Positions 1-7,181 of a stretch of DNA of 18,345 nucleotides are shown piece after piece (position 1 is the stretch's first letter; the number at the start of each line of letters is the position of its first letter). The stretch is from Desulfocapsa sp. (lineage in GTDB: Bacteria; Desulfobacterota; Desulfobulbia; Desulfobulbales; Desulfocapsaceae), in NCBI GenBank assembly GCA_029934915.1, contig JAOZLI010000003.1, positions 12,857 to 31,201 of the forward strand. The letters are read 5' to 3'. The position numbers were made by a program, and so were the translations under genes. The notes beneath the pieces are model-generated. The model ran no database searches. It was not told the DNA's origin and saw only the letters and a list, made by a program, of their open reading frames with translations.

Positions 1-855
1 GTTTTTTCAAATTTTATGAACAAAGGGGTTTTTACTTTTGAGGGCGGTACCGACAAATTAATCCATATGATGACCGATGAACTTGAGAAAAACGGTGTCA
101 CCATCTGTACTGGTGCCAAGGTTGATCAAGTTGTTGTGGAGCAGGGAAAAGTTACGGGAGTTGAATGCCAGGGACAGATGATAGGCGCAGACTCTGTGGT
201 ATCAAATTCCGGTATTACTAACACCATCTACAATCTTGCCGGAACCGATTCCTTTTCCGATGAATTTATGGAAAAAGCTGATAAGATCCGAGTCAATAAC
301 TCTTCTTGCCAGGTTTATATGGGGATTAAAAAAGAAGAGAAAATCGACGATATCGGAGACCTTATTTTCACTTCCACTGCCTCGGAATTCGATTCAACCG
401 AACTGCGTGATTTCCACACCCAGTCTAAGACTTTTTCGGTCTACTATCCAAAAACTCGGCCAGGCCATGATCGCTATACCATCGTTGCTTCCATGAATTC
501 CAACTTCTCAGATTGGAGCAGTCTAACAGACGAAGAATACGCAACAGAAAAACAAAATCTGATCGACCGAACCCTAGTCGACCTTGAGCGATATCTGCCA
601 CAGGCCAAAGAGAAAATGGACTGGATAGAAGCTGCGACGCCAAGGACTTTTAATCGTTACACCCTGCATACTGAAGGGACATCCTTTGGCACCAAGTTTG
701 AAGGGCTGGATATATCCCGCTCTATTTTTAAAGAAGTTGGTGGTTTGTTTCATGTGGGGTCAGTTGGCATTATCATGTCTGGCTGGCTTGGTGCTATAAA
801 CTATGGTGTTATTGTCTCCAACGATGTGGATGCTTATATGAGAAGTTTATCATGA
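1..855 (+). CDS. Phytoene-desaturase-like FAD-dependent oxidoreductase, C-terminal part (5' end outside window)
   Basis: The reading frame is open from base 1, so the N-terminal part with the Rossmann dinucleotide-binding motif lies upstream of the window; the ATG at 16 is probably internal. What remains matches the second half of CrtI/carotenoid-isomerase-like amine oxidoreductases. It has a GG-D-x-L-I helix, a segment of the 'G-V-x-I-x-x-G-x-x-V-x-x-V' type, then 'ADSVVSNSG', and near the C-terminus a 'GGLFHVGSVG' and 'GWLGAINYG' stretch typical of the FAD-closing end. The stop overlaps the start of the next gene (ATGA at 852-855), which indicates an operon with the FabG-like and FabZ-like genes. 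Family members desaturate, saturate or isomerise polyene chains; the substrate cannot be told from the sequence. With fatty-acid-type enzymes next to it, an acyl or polyene substrate is more likely than a C40 carotenoid (inference). Confidence 0.85.
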   Translation, partial: VFSNFMNKGVFTFEGGTDKLIHMMTDELEKNGVTICTGAKVDQVVVEQGKVTGVECQGQMIGADSVVSNSGITNTIYNLAGTDSFSDEFMEKADKIRVNNSSCQVYMGIKKEEKIDDIGDLIFTSTASEFDSTELRDFHTQSKTFSVYYPKTRPGHDRYTIVASMNSNFSDWSSLTDEEYATEKQNLIDRTLVDLERYLPQAKEKMDWIEAATPRTFNRYTLHTEGTSFGTKFEGLDISRSIFKEVGGLFHVGSVGIIMSGWLGAINYGVIVSNDVDAYMRSLS

Positions 856-1595
856 TGAACGATTTCAGTGACCAAAAAGTTGTTATCAGCGGCGCCAGTC
901 GGGGTATTGGCAAGGCTATCAGTCTAGCCTTTCTTCAGCAGGGAGCCACCGTTATTGGCATTTATGGCAGCAACAAAGAGGCGGCCGATGCATTTATGGC
1001 TGAGTATCCTAAATTTAAAGAAAGACTGCAGCTTCACCAGTGCGACGTTTCCAATCCTGATCAGGTTGAACAATTATTCAATAAAATAGAAGATGAATTT
1101 GACACCATTGACATCTTAATCAATAATGCCGGAATCAGAAGAGACAAACTCCTTGCCCTGATGGATCATGATAGCTGGCAGCAGGTTATGGATATTAATC
1201 TTGGTGGTACCTTCACAATGTGCAAACATAGTGTATTGCTTATGCTTAAGCAAAAATATGGTCGCATAATTAACATAACCTCTCCAGTGGCCCAACTAGG
1301 TTTTGCCGGACAAACAAACTATGGCGCATCCAAAGCCGGACAAATTGGTTTAACAAGGAGTCTATGTAAGGAAGTCGCCAGAAAAAAAATAACTGTTAAT
1401 TGCGTATCTCCTGGTTTTATAGACACTGAACTGATTGCAGATTTAAGCCCTGAGCAGGTGAAGGCATACAAAAAAACCGTACCAATGCGCCGTTTTGGAA
1501 AGGTGGAAGAAGTGGCTGCAGCGGTTCTTTTTCTTGCCTCAAAGGAAGCGGCCTATATCAGTGGCAGTGTTCTCGATATCAATGGAGGCTTGTAG
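852..1595 (+). CDS. FabG-like 3-oxoacyl-ACP reductase (SDR family)
   Basis: This is a 247-residue classical short-chain dehydrogenase/reductase, the usual FabG length. The NAD(P)-binding motif GASRGIG is at residues 14-20, with R17 suggesting NADPH, and NNAG is at 91-94. The catalytic set is N115, S144, Y157 and K161 (YGASK), and the C-terminus 'SGSVLDINGG' is typical. It would reduce a 3-oxoacyl thioester to the 3-hydroxyacyl form. ATG occurs at 852 and again at 855. The first overlaps the upstream stop, so translation is probably coupled. The next gene starts 3 bases after its stop. Because it sits between a desaturase-like enzyme and a FabZ-like dehydratase, with no housekeeping fab genes visible, it probably serves a dedicated lipid or polyene pathway rather than bulk fatty-acid synthesis (inference). 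Confidence 0.93.
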   Translation: MMNDFSDQKVVISGASRGIGKAISLAFLQQGATVIGIYGSNKEAADAFMAEYPKFKERLQLHQCDVSNPDQVEQLFNKIEDEFDTIDILINNAGIRRDKLLALMDHDSWQQVMDINLGGTFTMCKHSVLLMLKQKYGRIINITSPVAQLGFAGQTNYGASKAGQIGLTRSLCKEVARKKITVNCVSPGFIDTELIADLSPEQVKAYKKTVPMRRFGKVEEVAAAVLFLASKEAAYISGSVLDINGGL

Positions 1596-1598
1596 GTC

Positions 1599-2039
1599 GT
1601 GCATACAAATTTATTAATTTCCGACCTTATTCCTCATCGTCCACCATTTCTCTGGGTTGACAAGATACTCAAATCCGATGAGACTTCCATTCTTGCCGAA
1701 AAATTCGTCCCGGAAGATCTTGATGTATTTCAAGGCCACTACCCTGAGCACCCTATCCTTCCTGGGGTTCTCCTCTGCGAAGCTCTTTTTCAGTCAGGTG
1801 CCCTGCTTATTTCACTCCTCCTGCGAGATAGCGACACTACCGCAGCAGGCGTTCCCGTAATCACTCGAGTGGAAAATGCAAAATTCAAACGCCCTGTAGG
1901 ACCTGGGGATACCATTCAAATGCTGGTAACCCTGAAAGAAAAATTCAGCGGTGTCTGGTTTTTAAAAGGAGTCCTAAGGGTTAACGAAAAAGTCGCTGTA
2001 AAAGCAGATTTTTCCTGTACCCTGGCAGAACTCACGTGA
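1599..2039 (+). CDS. FabZ-like 3-hydroxyacyl-ACP dehydratase (hot-dog fold)
   Basis: The product has 146 residues, as usual for FabZ. The N-terminal 'IPHRPPFLWVD' corresponds to the FabZ 'PHRYPFLLVD' signature. The catalytic histidine is H47 in 'FQGHYPEHPILPG' and the catalytic glutamate is E61 in 'CEALFQ', at the 14-residue spacing known for FabZ. It should dehydrate a 3-hydroxyacyl-ACP to the trans-2-enoyl form. The start is a GTG, placed by the FabZ-like N-terminus and by a GGAGG at 1584-1588 inside the end of the fabG-like gene. Its stop is overlapped by a further GTG start (GTGA, 2036-2039). It may process hydroxyacyl chains for the same product as the two genes upstream; the product is unknown. 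Confidence 0.93.
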   Translation: MHTNLLISDLIPHRPPFLWVDKILKSDETSILAEKFVPEDLDVFQGHYPEHPILPGVLLCEALFQSGALLISLLLRDSDTTAAGVPVITRVENAKFKRPVGPGDTIQMLVTLKEKFSGVWFLKGVLRVNEKVAVKADFSCTLAELT

Positions 2040-2227
2040 ACGACGAACAAGACCTGGAACCTCTTTTTACCTGCATCTTTTGTGAACAACAAAGCGCAGA
2101 ATTGCATGGACGCTGACAAAACGCTACTGTAGTCTGCAAGGCATGCGGAATGGAAGTATCGGCTTCGATGTATGAAGACCAACTACAGGAATACATCAAT
2201 CTTCTATGCATCGCTGCCCGGGATTGA
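2036..2227 (+). pseudogene. Small zinc-ribbon reading frame with an in-frame UGA (pseudogene or candidate selenoprotein)
   Basis: A GTG at 2036 overlaps the stop of the FabZ-like gene and opens a frame of 63 codons ending at TGA 2225-2227. It is interrupted by a single TGA at 2114-2116 (codon 27). Before the interruption there is a CxxC (C13, C16); after it, in the same frame, there is a second CxxC (C34, C37) in 'VVCKACGM'. The two pairs together make a typical zinc ribbon, so the whole frame looks like one protein. The UGA is either a nonsense mutation (TGG or CGA to TGA would suffice) or a recoded codon. A weak 5-bp hairpin (2133-2137 with 2145-2149, loop AAGGCAT) lies downstream at a distance that a bacterial SECIS could have, but it is too short to be convincing. 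No other lesion is visible. Function unknown. Confidence 0.5.
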
Positions 2228-2351
2228 TGGCGTCGTAAAAACTCTTCATCTTCTTCGTCACTGCAAATTTACTGTCACTGCGGCGTACCTAAGTACGCCT
2301 CATTCCACTAAATTTTCGTTCCTCGAATATGAAGTTTTTTACTTAGCCATC
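2226..2351. repeat. 126-bp imperfect palindrome (intergenic repeat-like element)
   Basis: The ends are GATGGC (2226-2231) and GCCATC (2346-2351). Further in, 'gtaaaaa' pairs with 'ttttttac', 'cttcat..ttcg' with 'cgaatatgaag', and 'caaattt' with 'aaatttt'. The tip is a perfect 7-bp stem, GGCGTAC / loop CTAA / GTACGCC (2282-2299). The whole stretch can fold into one long interrupted hairpin on either strand. It separates the lipid cluster from the tolQ promoter and could serve as a transcript end or boundary. Its layout is that of a dispersed REP/MITE-type element, but only one copy is in this window, so the repeat status is inferred. Confidence 0.7.
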
Positions 2352-2382
2352 TAAAATTTTACTTTTTACGAGTTTGGCAAGA

Positions 2383-2411
2383 TTGACCTTTGTCTTTAAT
2401 TATTCTATACA
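2383..2411 (+). promoter_or_regulatory. Sigma70-type promoter for the tol operon
   Basis: TTGACC (2383-2388) and TATACA (2406-2411) are separated by exactly 17 bp, with five of six matches to the -35 consensus and four of six to the -10 consensus. It lies about 60 bp upstream of the tolQ start and just after the 126-bp palindrome, so the tol genes probably have their own transcript, separate from the lipid cluster. Confidence 0.65.
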
Positions 2412-2471
2412 TGTAAATCATCACTAGCTTTATAGAAATACCCTTTCTCTTACCTTTTAAAGGAACACGAA

Positions 2472-3170
2472 GTGGAACTCTCAATTTCGAATATGATCCT
2501 CAGTGCCGGTCCTATGGGACAGGCAGTTATGCTGACACTCCTTATTTTTTCTCTGGTTTCCTGGTCAATTATGTTCATGAAGACCCGTCTTTTTAAAAAA
2601 GCTGTCCGGGAAACCGATGATTTTATGGATGCCTTCTGGTCCTCAAAGACCCTCAATGATGCTGAAGATGCAGCAAAACGATTCCCATTAAGTCCTGAAG
2701 CTGCCGTGTTTTCAGCAGGTTTTGCAGAACTTCAGAAAATCAATAAGATCAGAAACAATAGTGACACCAACAAGGACGAGCCACTTGAAATGCAACTCGC
2801 CACCATGGATAATTTAAAACGATCCATTCGCAAAGCTGAGTCTCAGGAAATTTCAGAGCTTGGTAGCTCCCTGTCCTTTTTGGCAACCACCGGTTCCGCC
2901 GCTCCTTTTATCGGGCTTTTTGGTACGGTCTGGGGAATAATGTCATCATTTCATGATATTGGACTACGTGGTTCAGCATCTCTTGCGGTTGTTGCCCCTG
3001 GTATTTCGGAAGCACTTGTTGCAACCGCTGCTGGACTTGCAGTTGCGATTCCAGCGGTTATTGCGTATAACTATTTTGCAAACAGGTTGACTGAAATAGA
3101 AACTGAAATGCAAAACTTTTCCACAGACTTTCTGAATCTGGTGGAAAGAGACCTCCTCAGCCGCATATGA
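2472..3170 (+). CDS. tolQ: TolQ, proton-channel subunit of the Tol envelope complex
   Basis: The product has 232 residues, the normal size for TolQ/ExbB. Three membrane segments are visible: about 16-37, 133-158 and 176-203. The last two carry the family pattern 'LATTGSAAPFIGLFGTVWGIM' and 'ISEALVATAAGLAVAIPAVIAYN', where TolQ and TolR form the proton path. A cytoplasmic loop of roughly 95 residues separates helices 1 and 2, as in TolQ. TolQ with TolR in the inner membrane energises TolA for outer-membrane constriction at division. The start is GTG at 2472, supported by AAAGGA at 2457-2462. tolR follows 21 bp downstream, and neighbours tolR, tolA and tolB separate it from exbB. Confidence 0.95.
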   Translation: MELSISNMILSAGPMGQAVMLTLLIFSLVSWSIMFMKTRLFKKAVRETDDFMDAFWSSKTLNDAEDAAKRFPLSPEAAVFSAGFAELQKINKIRNNSDTNKDEPLEMQLATMDNLKRSIRKAESQEISELGSSLSFLATTGSAAPFIGLFGTVWGIMSSFHDIGLRGSASLAVVAPGISEALVATAAGLAVAIPAVIAYNYFANRLTEIETEMQNFSTDFLNLVERDLLSRI

Positions 3171-3191
3171 TCACTATTCGAAAGGACACTC

Positions 3192-3611
3192 ATGGGTTTT
3201 AATACAGGTAGATCAAGACGCGGACTGGTATCAGAGATCAACGTCACTCCCATGGTTGATGTAATGCTGGTACTGCTTATCATTTTTATGGTGACAGCTC
3301 CAATGATGACCCAAGGTCTTGAGGTCGATCTTCCTGAGACCACAGCAAAATCCCTACGACAAAAAGAAGAGCCAATCATTATCACACTTGATAAGGAAGG
3401 GAAGATTATGCTTGGTAAAATTGAGGTTGGCCAGGCTCTATTCAGGCAGCAGCTTGAAAAACAGTTTGGTCAGGACAAAGAGCAGCCAATATTTTTAAAG
3501 GCGGATAAACGTGTTGCCTATGGAGTTGTCGTCAATATCATGGCCGAAATCAAAGCGGCAGGTTTTGACAAACTTGGAATGATCACCGAACCTAAAGAAT
3601 TACCCCGCTGA
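3192..3611 (+). CDS. tolR: TolR, inner-membrane subunit of the Tol complex
   Basis: The product has 139 residues of the ExbD/TolR family: a short basic cytoplasmic N-terminus, 'SEINVTPMVDVMLVLLIIFMV' as the single membrane helix (about 20-40), then a periplasmic domain. Asp23 within the helix corresponds to the conserved, protonatable aspartate of TolR. The ATG at 3192 is preceded by AAAGGA. The stop lies 2 bp before the tolA start, so the two are probably translationally coupled. Confidence 0.95.
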   Translation: MGFNTGRSRRGLVSEINVTPMVDVMLVLLIIFMVTAPMMTQGLEVDLPETTAKSLRQKEEPIIITLDKEGKIMLGKIEVGQALFRQQLEKQFGQDKEQPIFLKADKRVAYGVVVNIMAEIKAAGFDKLGMITEPKELPR

Positions 3612-3613
3612 TT

Positions 3614-4561
3614 GTGCCTGAAGAATACCGCATACGTCCTGTTTCCACGGGTTGGAAAATTCCATTCAACCTGGCACTGTTATTTCACATTCTACTGCTT
3701 TCTTCTGCCATAATTTTACCCAAATACATCCAAAACAAACCAAAACTTCCAGCGTTTACCTCAGTTGATCTGATCAATATTTCTGAGATTTTGCCGCTTC
3801 CTGAAGCTCCAACCCCACAAGCTGCAGCACCTCCAAAAACATCTGCCCCATCATCCGTTAAAATTAAAAAGCTACAAACGGTGGAACCCAAAAAAACAGC
3901 TCCTATTGCACAAACAATCCCTTCCGCCCCGCAGGCACCAGCAAAAGCAATATCCATAAAGCCATTAAAACGAAAACTCAAAAAAAAGATCCCATCAACA
4001 GCGAATACACATGAAAAACAATTAAAAAAACAAGCTGCTGAAAAAAGAAGACTACTAGCAGAACAACACCTGCAACAACAGCAACTTGAGGCCCAAAGTC
4101 GCAGATTACAGGAAGAGGCTGAAAGACAAAGAGCTATTGCTGATACGGAAGCACAACTTGCTGCAAGCGAAGCGATAGACCTTCTGCGGCAATCTCTCAG
4201 AGCTGATGCTGCCAACAGCGAAGTAAAGAACGGACTCTCCCGAACAAGGCGATCAGGCGGAAGTTCCAGCACCCTTGAAGCTCAATACTTTGCATCTATT
4301 TTCGGACATCTTCATCAGTACTGGTCTCTTCCTGAAATCAAACAATGGGATCCGAATCTTACTGCCATTGTTGTTATTCAAATTGCTAAGAATGGAATGA
4401 TCAGCAAGCATCATTTTGAAAAAAGTTCCGGCGATAGAGTTTTTGATCAGTTTGTAAGCAGAACCATTGAGGATGCTAACCCATTACCCGCTATTCCAGG
4501 AGCACTGAGAGAACAGCAATACACTCTAGGATTACGATTTAAACCAGGAAATATTCAATAA
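3614..4561 (+). CDS. tolA: TolA, energy-transducing periplasm-spanning protein (TonB/TolA C-terminal domain)
   Basis: This 315-residue protein starts at GTG 3614. Residues about 17-36 form one membrane helix with an internal His (H25), as in TonB/TolA. A proline-, alanine- and lysine-rich segment follows (about 60-130), then a charged Gln/Ala/Glu-rich coiled-coil stretch (about 130-205), and a C-terminal TonB/TolA domain (about 224-312) with 'YWSLPEIKQWDPNLTAIVVIQI' at its start. It transmits TolQR proton-driven force to TolB and the outer membrane. No clear ribosome binding site precedes the GTG; coupling to tolR 2 bp upstream is the likely means of initiation. Sequence conservation in TolA is low, so the call rests mainly on architecture and gene order. 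Confidence 0.9.
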   Translation: MPEEYRIRPVSTGWKIPFNLALLFHILLLSSAIILPKYIQNKPKLPAFTSVDLINISEILPLPEAPTPQAAAPPKTSAPSSVKIKKLQTVEPKKTAPIAQTIPSAPQAPAKAISIKPLKRKLKKKIPSTANTHEKQLKKQAAEKRRLLAEQHLQQQQLEAQSRRLQEEAERQRAIADTEAQLAASEAIDLLRQSLRADAANSEVKNGLSRTRRSGGSSSTLEAQYFASIFGHLHQYWSLPEIKQWDPNLTAIVVIQIAKNGMISKHHFEKSSGDRVFDQFVSRTIEDANPLPAIPGALREQQYTLGLRFKPGNIQ

Positions 4562-4566
4562 TTTTT

Positions 4567-4674
4567 GTAACTATTCAGCAGCACTTCAACTACGTCCATT
4601 CAGGCCTTCTCGAATACCATCAGTATGCTTCAAAGTCCTGAATGAACGAATTTGATGCACTGCTAAACAGTTAC
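4567..4674. repeat. 108-bp imperfect palindrome between tolA and tolB
   Basis: The outer arms are 4567-4587 (gtaactattcagcag...) and 4654-4674 (...ctgctaaacagttac), which pair with a few mismatches. The second arms are GTCCATTCAGGCC (4594-4606) and GTCCTGAATGAAC (4635-4647). A short 4-bp stem ATAC/GTAT lies at the tip. The element begins 6 bases after the tolA stop. Placed inside the operon, it could stabilise or process the tolQRA message or reduce read-through into tolB (inference). It is not related in sequence to the 126-bp palindrome upstream of tolQ. Confidence 0.7.
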
Positions 4675-4815
4675 AGAACCGAGTTTAGCCTAATTTTGAG
4701 ATGGTGATAAATAGTTACTAATTATTCCAGCCAGATTCCCTTAAAAAGGTTGACTGATAACTGGAAACATTTATATTTAATCAACTTCTTTTCAACTTCA
4801 AGTAAGCGACCACTT

Positions 4816-6102
4816 ATGAAATCACGTCTTTTTCACTTTTTATTACTTTTTTGTCTCTCCCTTCCGCATGTTACACAGGCAAAGGAAATGGTATATCTTG
4901 ACATCACTTCTCCCGAAGCCAGGAAAATCAATATTGCGGTGCCTTGGTTTGTGAATAAAAAACAACCTGAAAAGTTACAGGTGTTTGGCCGAAACCTTGC
5001 TCACACACTCAGCAAAGCATTAGAGTTCCATGGCATCATCTCAATAATTCCCGGTTCCTTTTATGGAAAGAAACAAAACGCCGACTGGAAGGCAATGGGA
5101 GCTGACTTCGTTGTCAAAGGTTCCTATTCCCAGAATGGCAGTAATTTTGATCTGGAATTACGTCTTCTTGATGTTGCTGCCGGGGATATGCTCATGGGCA
5201 AACGTTATCAGGGGAATCATAAAAAACAGAACGAGATGCTTTTCAAATTTACTGACCAGGTAATCAAAGAGATGACCGGTACAAAAGGTATTGCTTCCAG
5301 TAAAATCGCATTCGTGTCTGACAACAGTAAGGCTAAAGAAATTTATCTCACAGACATCCTTGGTGAAGAAATCCGACAGGTAACTCGCCACAGAAATCTC
5401 GTGGTATCTCCAAGATTCCTTCCCGGCGGCCGCTATCTCACCTATACATCGTATCATTCAGGCAATCAGAACCTTTACATCACTGATTTGAATCAAAGCA
5501 GTACAACCAGACCACTGTCTCGCAGAACAGGTATGAACCTTGCGCCTGCCTGGTCTCCTGATGGCAGACAAATGATTCTCACTCTAAGTAAAGACGGAAA
5601 CCCAGACCTCTTTCTTATGGATCGTAAAGGAAAGATCATTCGCCAGCTAACCAGAAGTTCCGGGATTAATGTTTCTCCCACCTGGTCACCTGACGGGAAG
5701 CAAATCGCTTTTGTTTCTGATAGAAGCGGAAGACCTCAAGTATACATTATGAACCTGAAGACTAATGGGGTTCAACGTATTACCTTTCAGGGAAGTGAAA
5801 ATGCTGAACCAGACTGGTCCCCCAATGGGGATTTAATTACCTATTCCAGCCTTGTGGACGGGACATATCAAATATTCACCATGGCTCCCCGCCCAAGCTC
5901 CAATACAAAACAAATCACAACGGGTCCTGATCATCACGAATCACCAACCTGGTCACCCGATGGCAAGCAGATAATATTCTCCCTGCGTAAGGGAAGAGAA
6001 CAGAAAATTTTCGCAGTCCTCAAGAATGGTAATTACCTGAGACAGCTTTTTACAATACCAGGCAATCAAACTAATCCACGTTGGACGGCAACAACATACT
6101 AG
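4816..6102 (+). CDS. tolB: TolB, periplasmic beta-propeller protein of the Tol system
   Basis: The product has 428 residues from the ATG at 4816, close to the usual TolB length. This start gives a clean signal peptide (MKSR, hydrophobic core, cleavage after about A22 in 'TQA'). A longer frame back to a TTG at 4750 adds residues that do not fit an export signal. After the signal come the TolB N-terminal domain (about 23-150) and then repeated six-bladed propeller units carrying 'P-x-W-S-P-D-G-x-x-I' (for example 'SPTWSPDGKQIAFVSDRSG'). TolB is periplasmic, binds TolA, and in most species also binds Pal. No strong ribosome binding site precedes 4816. The non-coding leader 4675-4815 shows no convincing promoter. 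The cpoB-like gene follows directly. Confidence 0.96.
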   Translation: MKSRLFHFLLLFCLSLPHVTQAKEMVYLDITSPEARKINIAVPWFVNKKQPEKLQVFGRNLAHTLSKALEFHGIISIIPGSFYGKKQNADWKAMGADFVVKGSYSQNGSNFDLELRLLDVAAGDMLMGKRYQGNHKKQNEMLFKFTDQVIKEMTGTKGIASSKIAFVSDNSKAKEIYLTDILGEEIRQVTRHRNLVVSPRFLPGGRYLTYTSYHSGNQNLYITDLNQSSTTRPLSRRTGMNLAPAWSPDGRQMILTLSKDGNPDLFLMDRKGKIIRQLTRSSGINVSPTWSPDGKQIAFVSDRSGRPQVYIMNLKTNGVQRITFQGSENAEPDWSPNGDLITYSSLVDGTYQIFTMAPRPSSNTKQITTGPDHHESPTWSPDGKQIIFSLRKGREQKIFAVLKNGNYLRQLFTIPGNQTNPRWTATTY

Positions 6103-6134
6103 ATCTATTGAACATACTCTATTCAGGCAATATT

Positions 6135-7181
6135 ATGAAAAAGAAATACCTTACATCATTACTTCTCCTGGCTCTCCTTCCGCTTATCAGTAACTGTGCA
6201 TCACAACAGGAGGTAAAGACCTTAAACTATCATGTCCGATCCATTAATAAAAAACTCGATGACATGAAGGTAAATACTGTTGATCAGATGCAACAACGAC
6301 AGGCGAACTCATCCGGTATTCTGGATCAGATACAATCAGATATTCTTGTCCTAAAAAGTAACCTGGAAGAAAATTCGCATATGAACCGCATGTTGCAAGA
6401 GCAAAATAAAGAATTGCAACTTGCTGTACAAAATCTTCAATCTCAGCAGGAAAAAAAGATGGATTCAACCATCGCCGAATTGAATTCAAAAATTGCATTG
6501 CAGAATGAGTCCCTTGCCGCTATCCAGCAAGCTCGTGTGCGCGAAGCCGAAAGACGTTCAAAAGCTGCTTCCATAGCTGCAGCTGATGCAATGCGTAAAG
6601 CTCAGGCAGCAAAGGCAGCAAAAATAACTGCTGCTAAAAATGCGGCAGCCACCAGTTCAGCAAATGCTGGTATCGTACATATTCAGCCAAGTTCTCAAAA
6701 GGTTAAATTGTCGCCTGCCGCCGTACCAGTGAAAAATGTTACCAGACAAAGCAGTAGCAGCAGTAGCAAACCGGTTGCCAATAAAAACAAAGCAGCCTCT
6801 CCCACAAAACCTGTTCAGGATAGTTTCTCCAAGGGTCAGCAACAATATAGAACCGGTAACTTTAAAGAAGCTTACACCCTGTTTGAAAAAAGTGCATCTA
6901 ACAGGAGTGATCAAAAAATGGCTATTAACTCCCGCTATATGATGGGAGAATGCCTCTACAAACAGAATCAATACGATCAGGCAATTATCCAATACCAACA
7001 GATAATTTCTAACTATCCCGGGAAACCTGAAGCTGCCAAAGCACTTTATAGACAGGGTGAATCCTTTGAACAGCTTTCCGACAACGAAACAGCAAAAATC
7101 ATCTATACCAAACTGACAAAATCATATTCATCATCACCAGAAGCAGCAAGCGCCAAGAAACGAATTGAAGCACTCCAGTAA
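6135..7181 (+). CDS. cpoB: CpoB/YbgF-like TPR protein, predicted lipoprotein
   Basis: The product has 348 residues from the ATG at 6135. The in-frame open stretch back to 6081 overlaps tolB and spoils the signal sequence. The N-terminus is a lipoprotein-type signal, 'LLALLPLISNC', with Cys21; Asn at -1 is unusual. Next come a coiled-coil region (about 25-130), an Ala/Lys-rich stretch (about 145-195) resembling the TolA stalk, a Ser/Lys/Pro linker, and three TPR units in the last 120 residues ('YRTGNFKEAYTLFEK', 'YKQNQYDQAIIQYQQII', 'FEQLSDNETAKIIYTKL'). In Enterobacteria CpoB is a soluble periplasmic protein that coordinates peptidoglycan synthesis with Tol. This one seems anchored to a membrane. 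It stands where pal is expected. Its 3' end overlaps the tlyA start by 17 bp. Confidence 0.88.
   Translation: MKKKYLTSLLLLALLPLISNCASQQEVKTLNYHVRSINKKLDDMKVNTVDQMQQRQANSSGILDQIQSDILVLKSNLEENSHMNRMLQEQNKELQLAVQNLQSQQEKKMDSTIAELNSKIALQNESLAAIQQARVREAERRSKAASIAAADAMRKAQAAKAAKITAAKNAAATSSANAGIVHIQPSSQKVKLSPAAVPVKNVTRQSSSSSSKPVANKNKAASPTKPVQDSFSKGQQQYRTGNFKEAYTLFEKSASNRSDQKMAINSRYMMGECLYKQNQYDQAIIQYQQIISNYPGKPEAAKALYRQGESFEQLSDNETAKIIYTKLTKSYSSSPEAASAKKRIEALQ

Noticed and set aside
2172..2354. 60-codon plus-strand frame across the 126-bp palindrome
   Set aside because: It runs through the repeat element in a different frame from the zinc ribbon and resembles no protein.
3685..4272. 195-codon minus-strand open frame opposite tolA
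   Set aside because: It mirrors the repetitive Ala/Gln/Lys-rich stalk of TolA and gives a Ser/Cys/Ala-rich product of low complexity; the plus-strand gene is certain.
4675..4815. Possible promoter before tolB (TTGAGA followed by AT-rich sequence)
   Set aside because: No acceptable -10 hexamer occurs at 16-18 bp; the best candidates match only two or three of six positions.
4750..4815. Upstream TTG start for tolB
   Set aside because: It would add 22 residues before a clean signal peptide and has a purine-rich stretch directly against the start codon, leaving no spacing.
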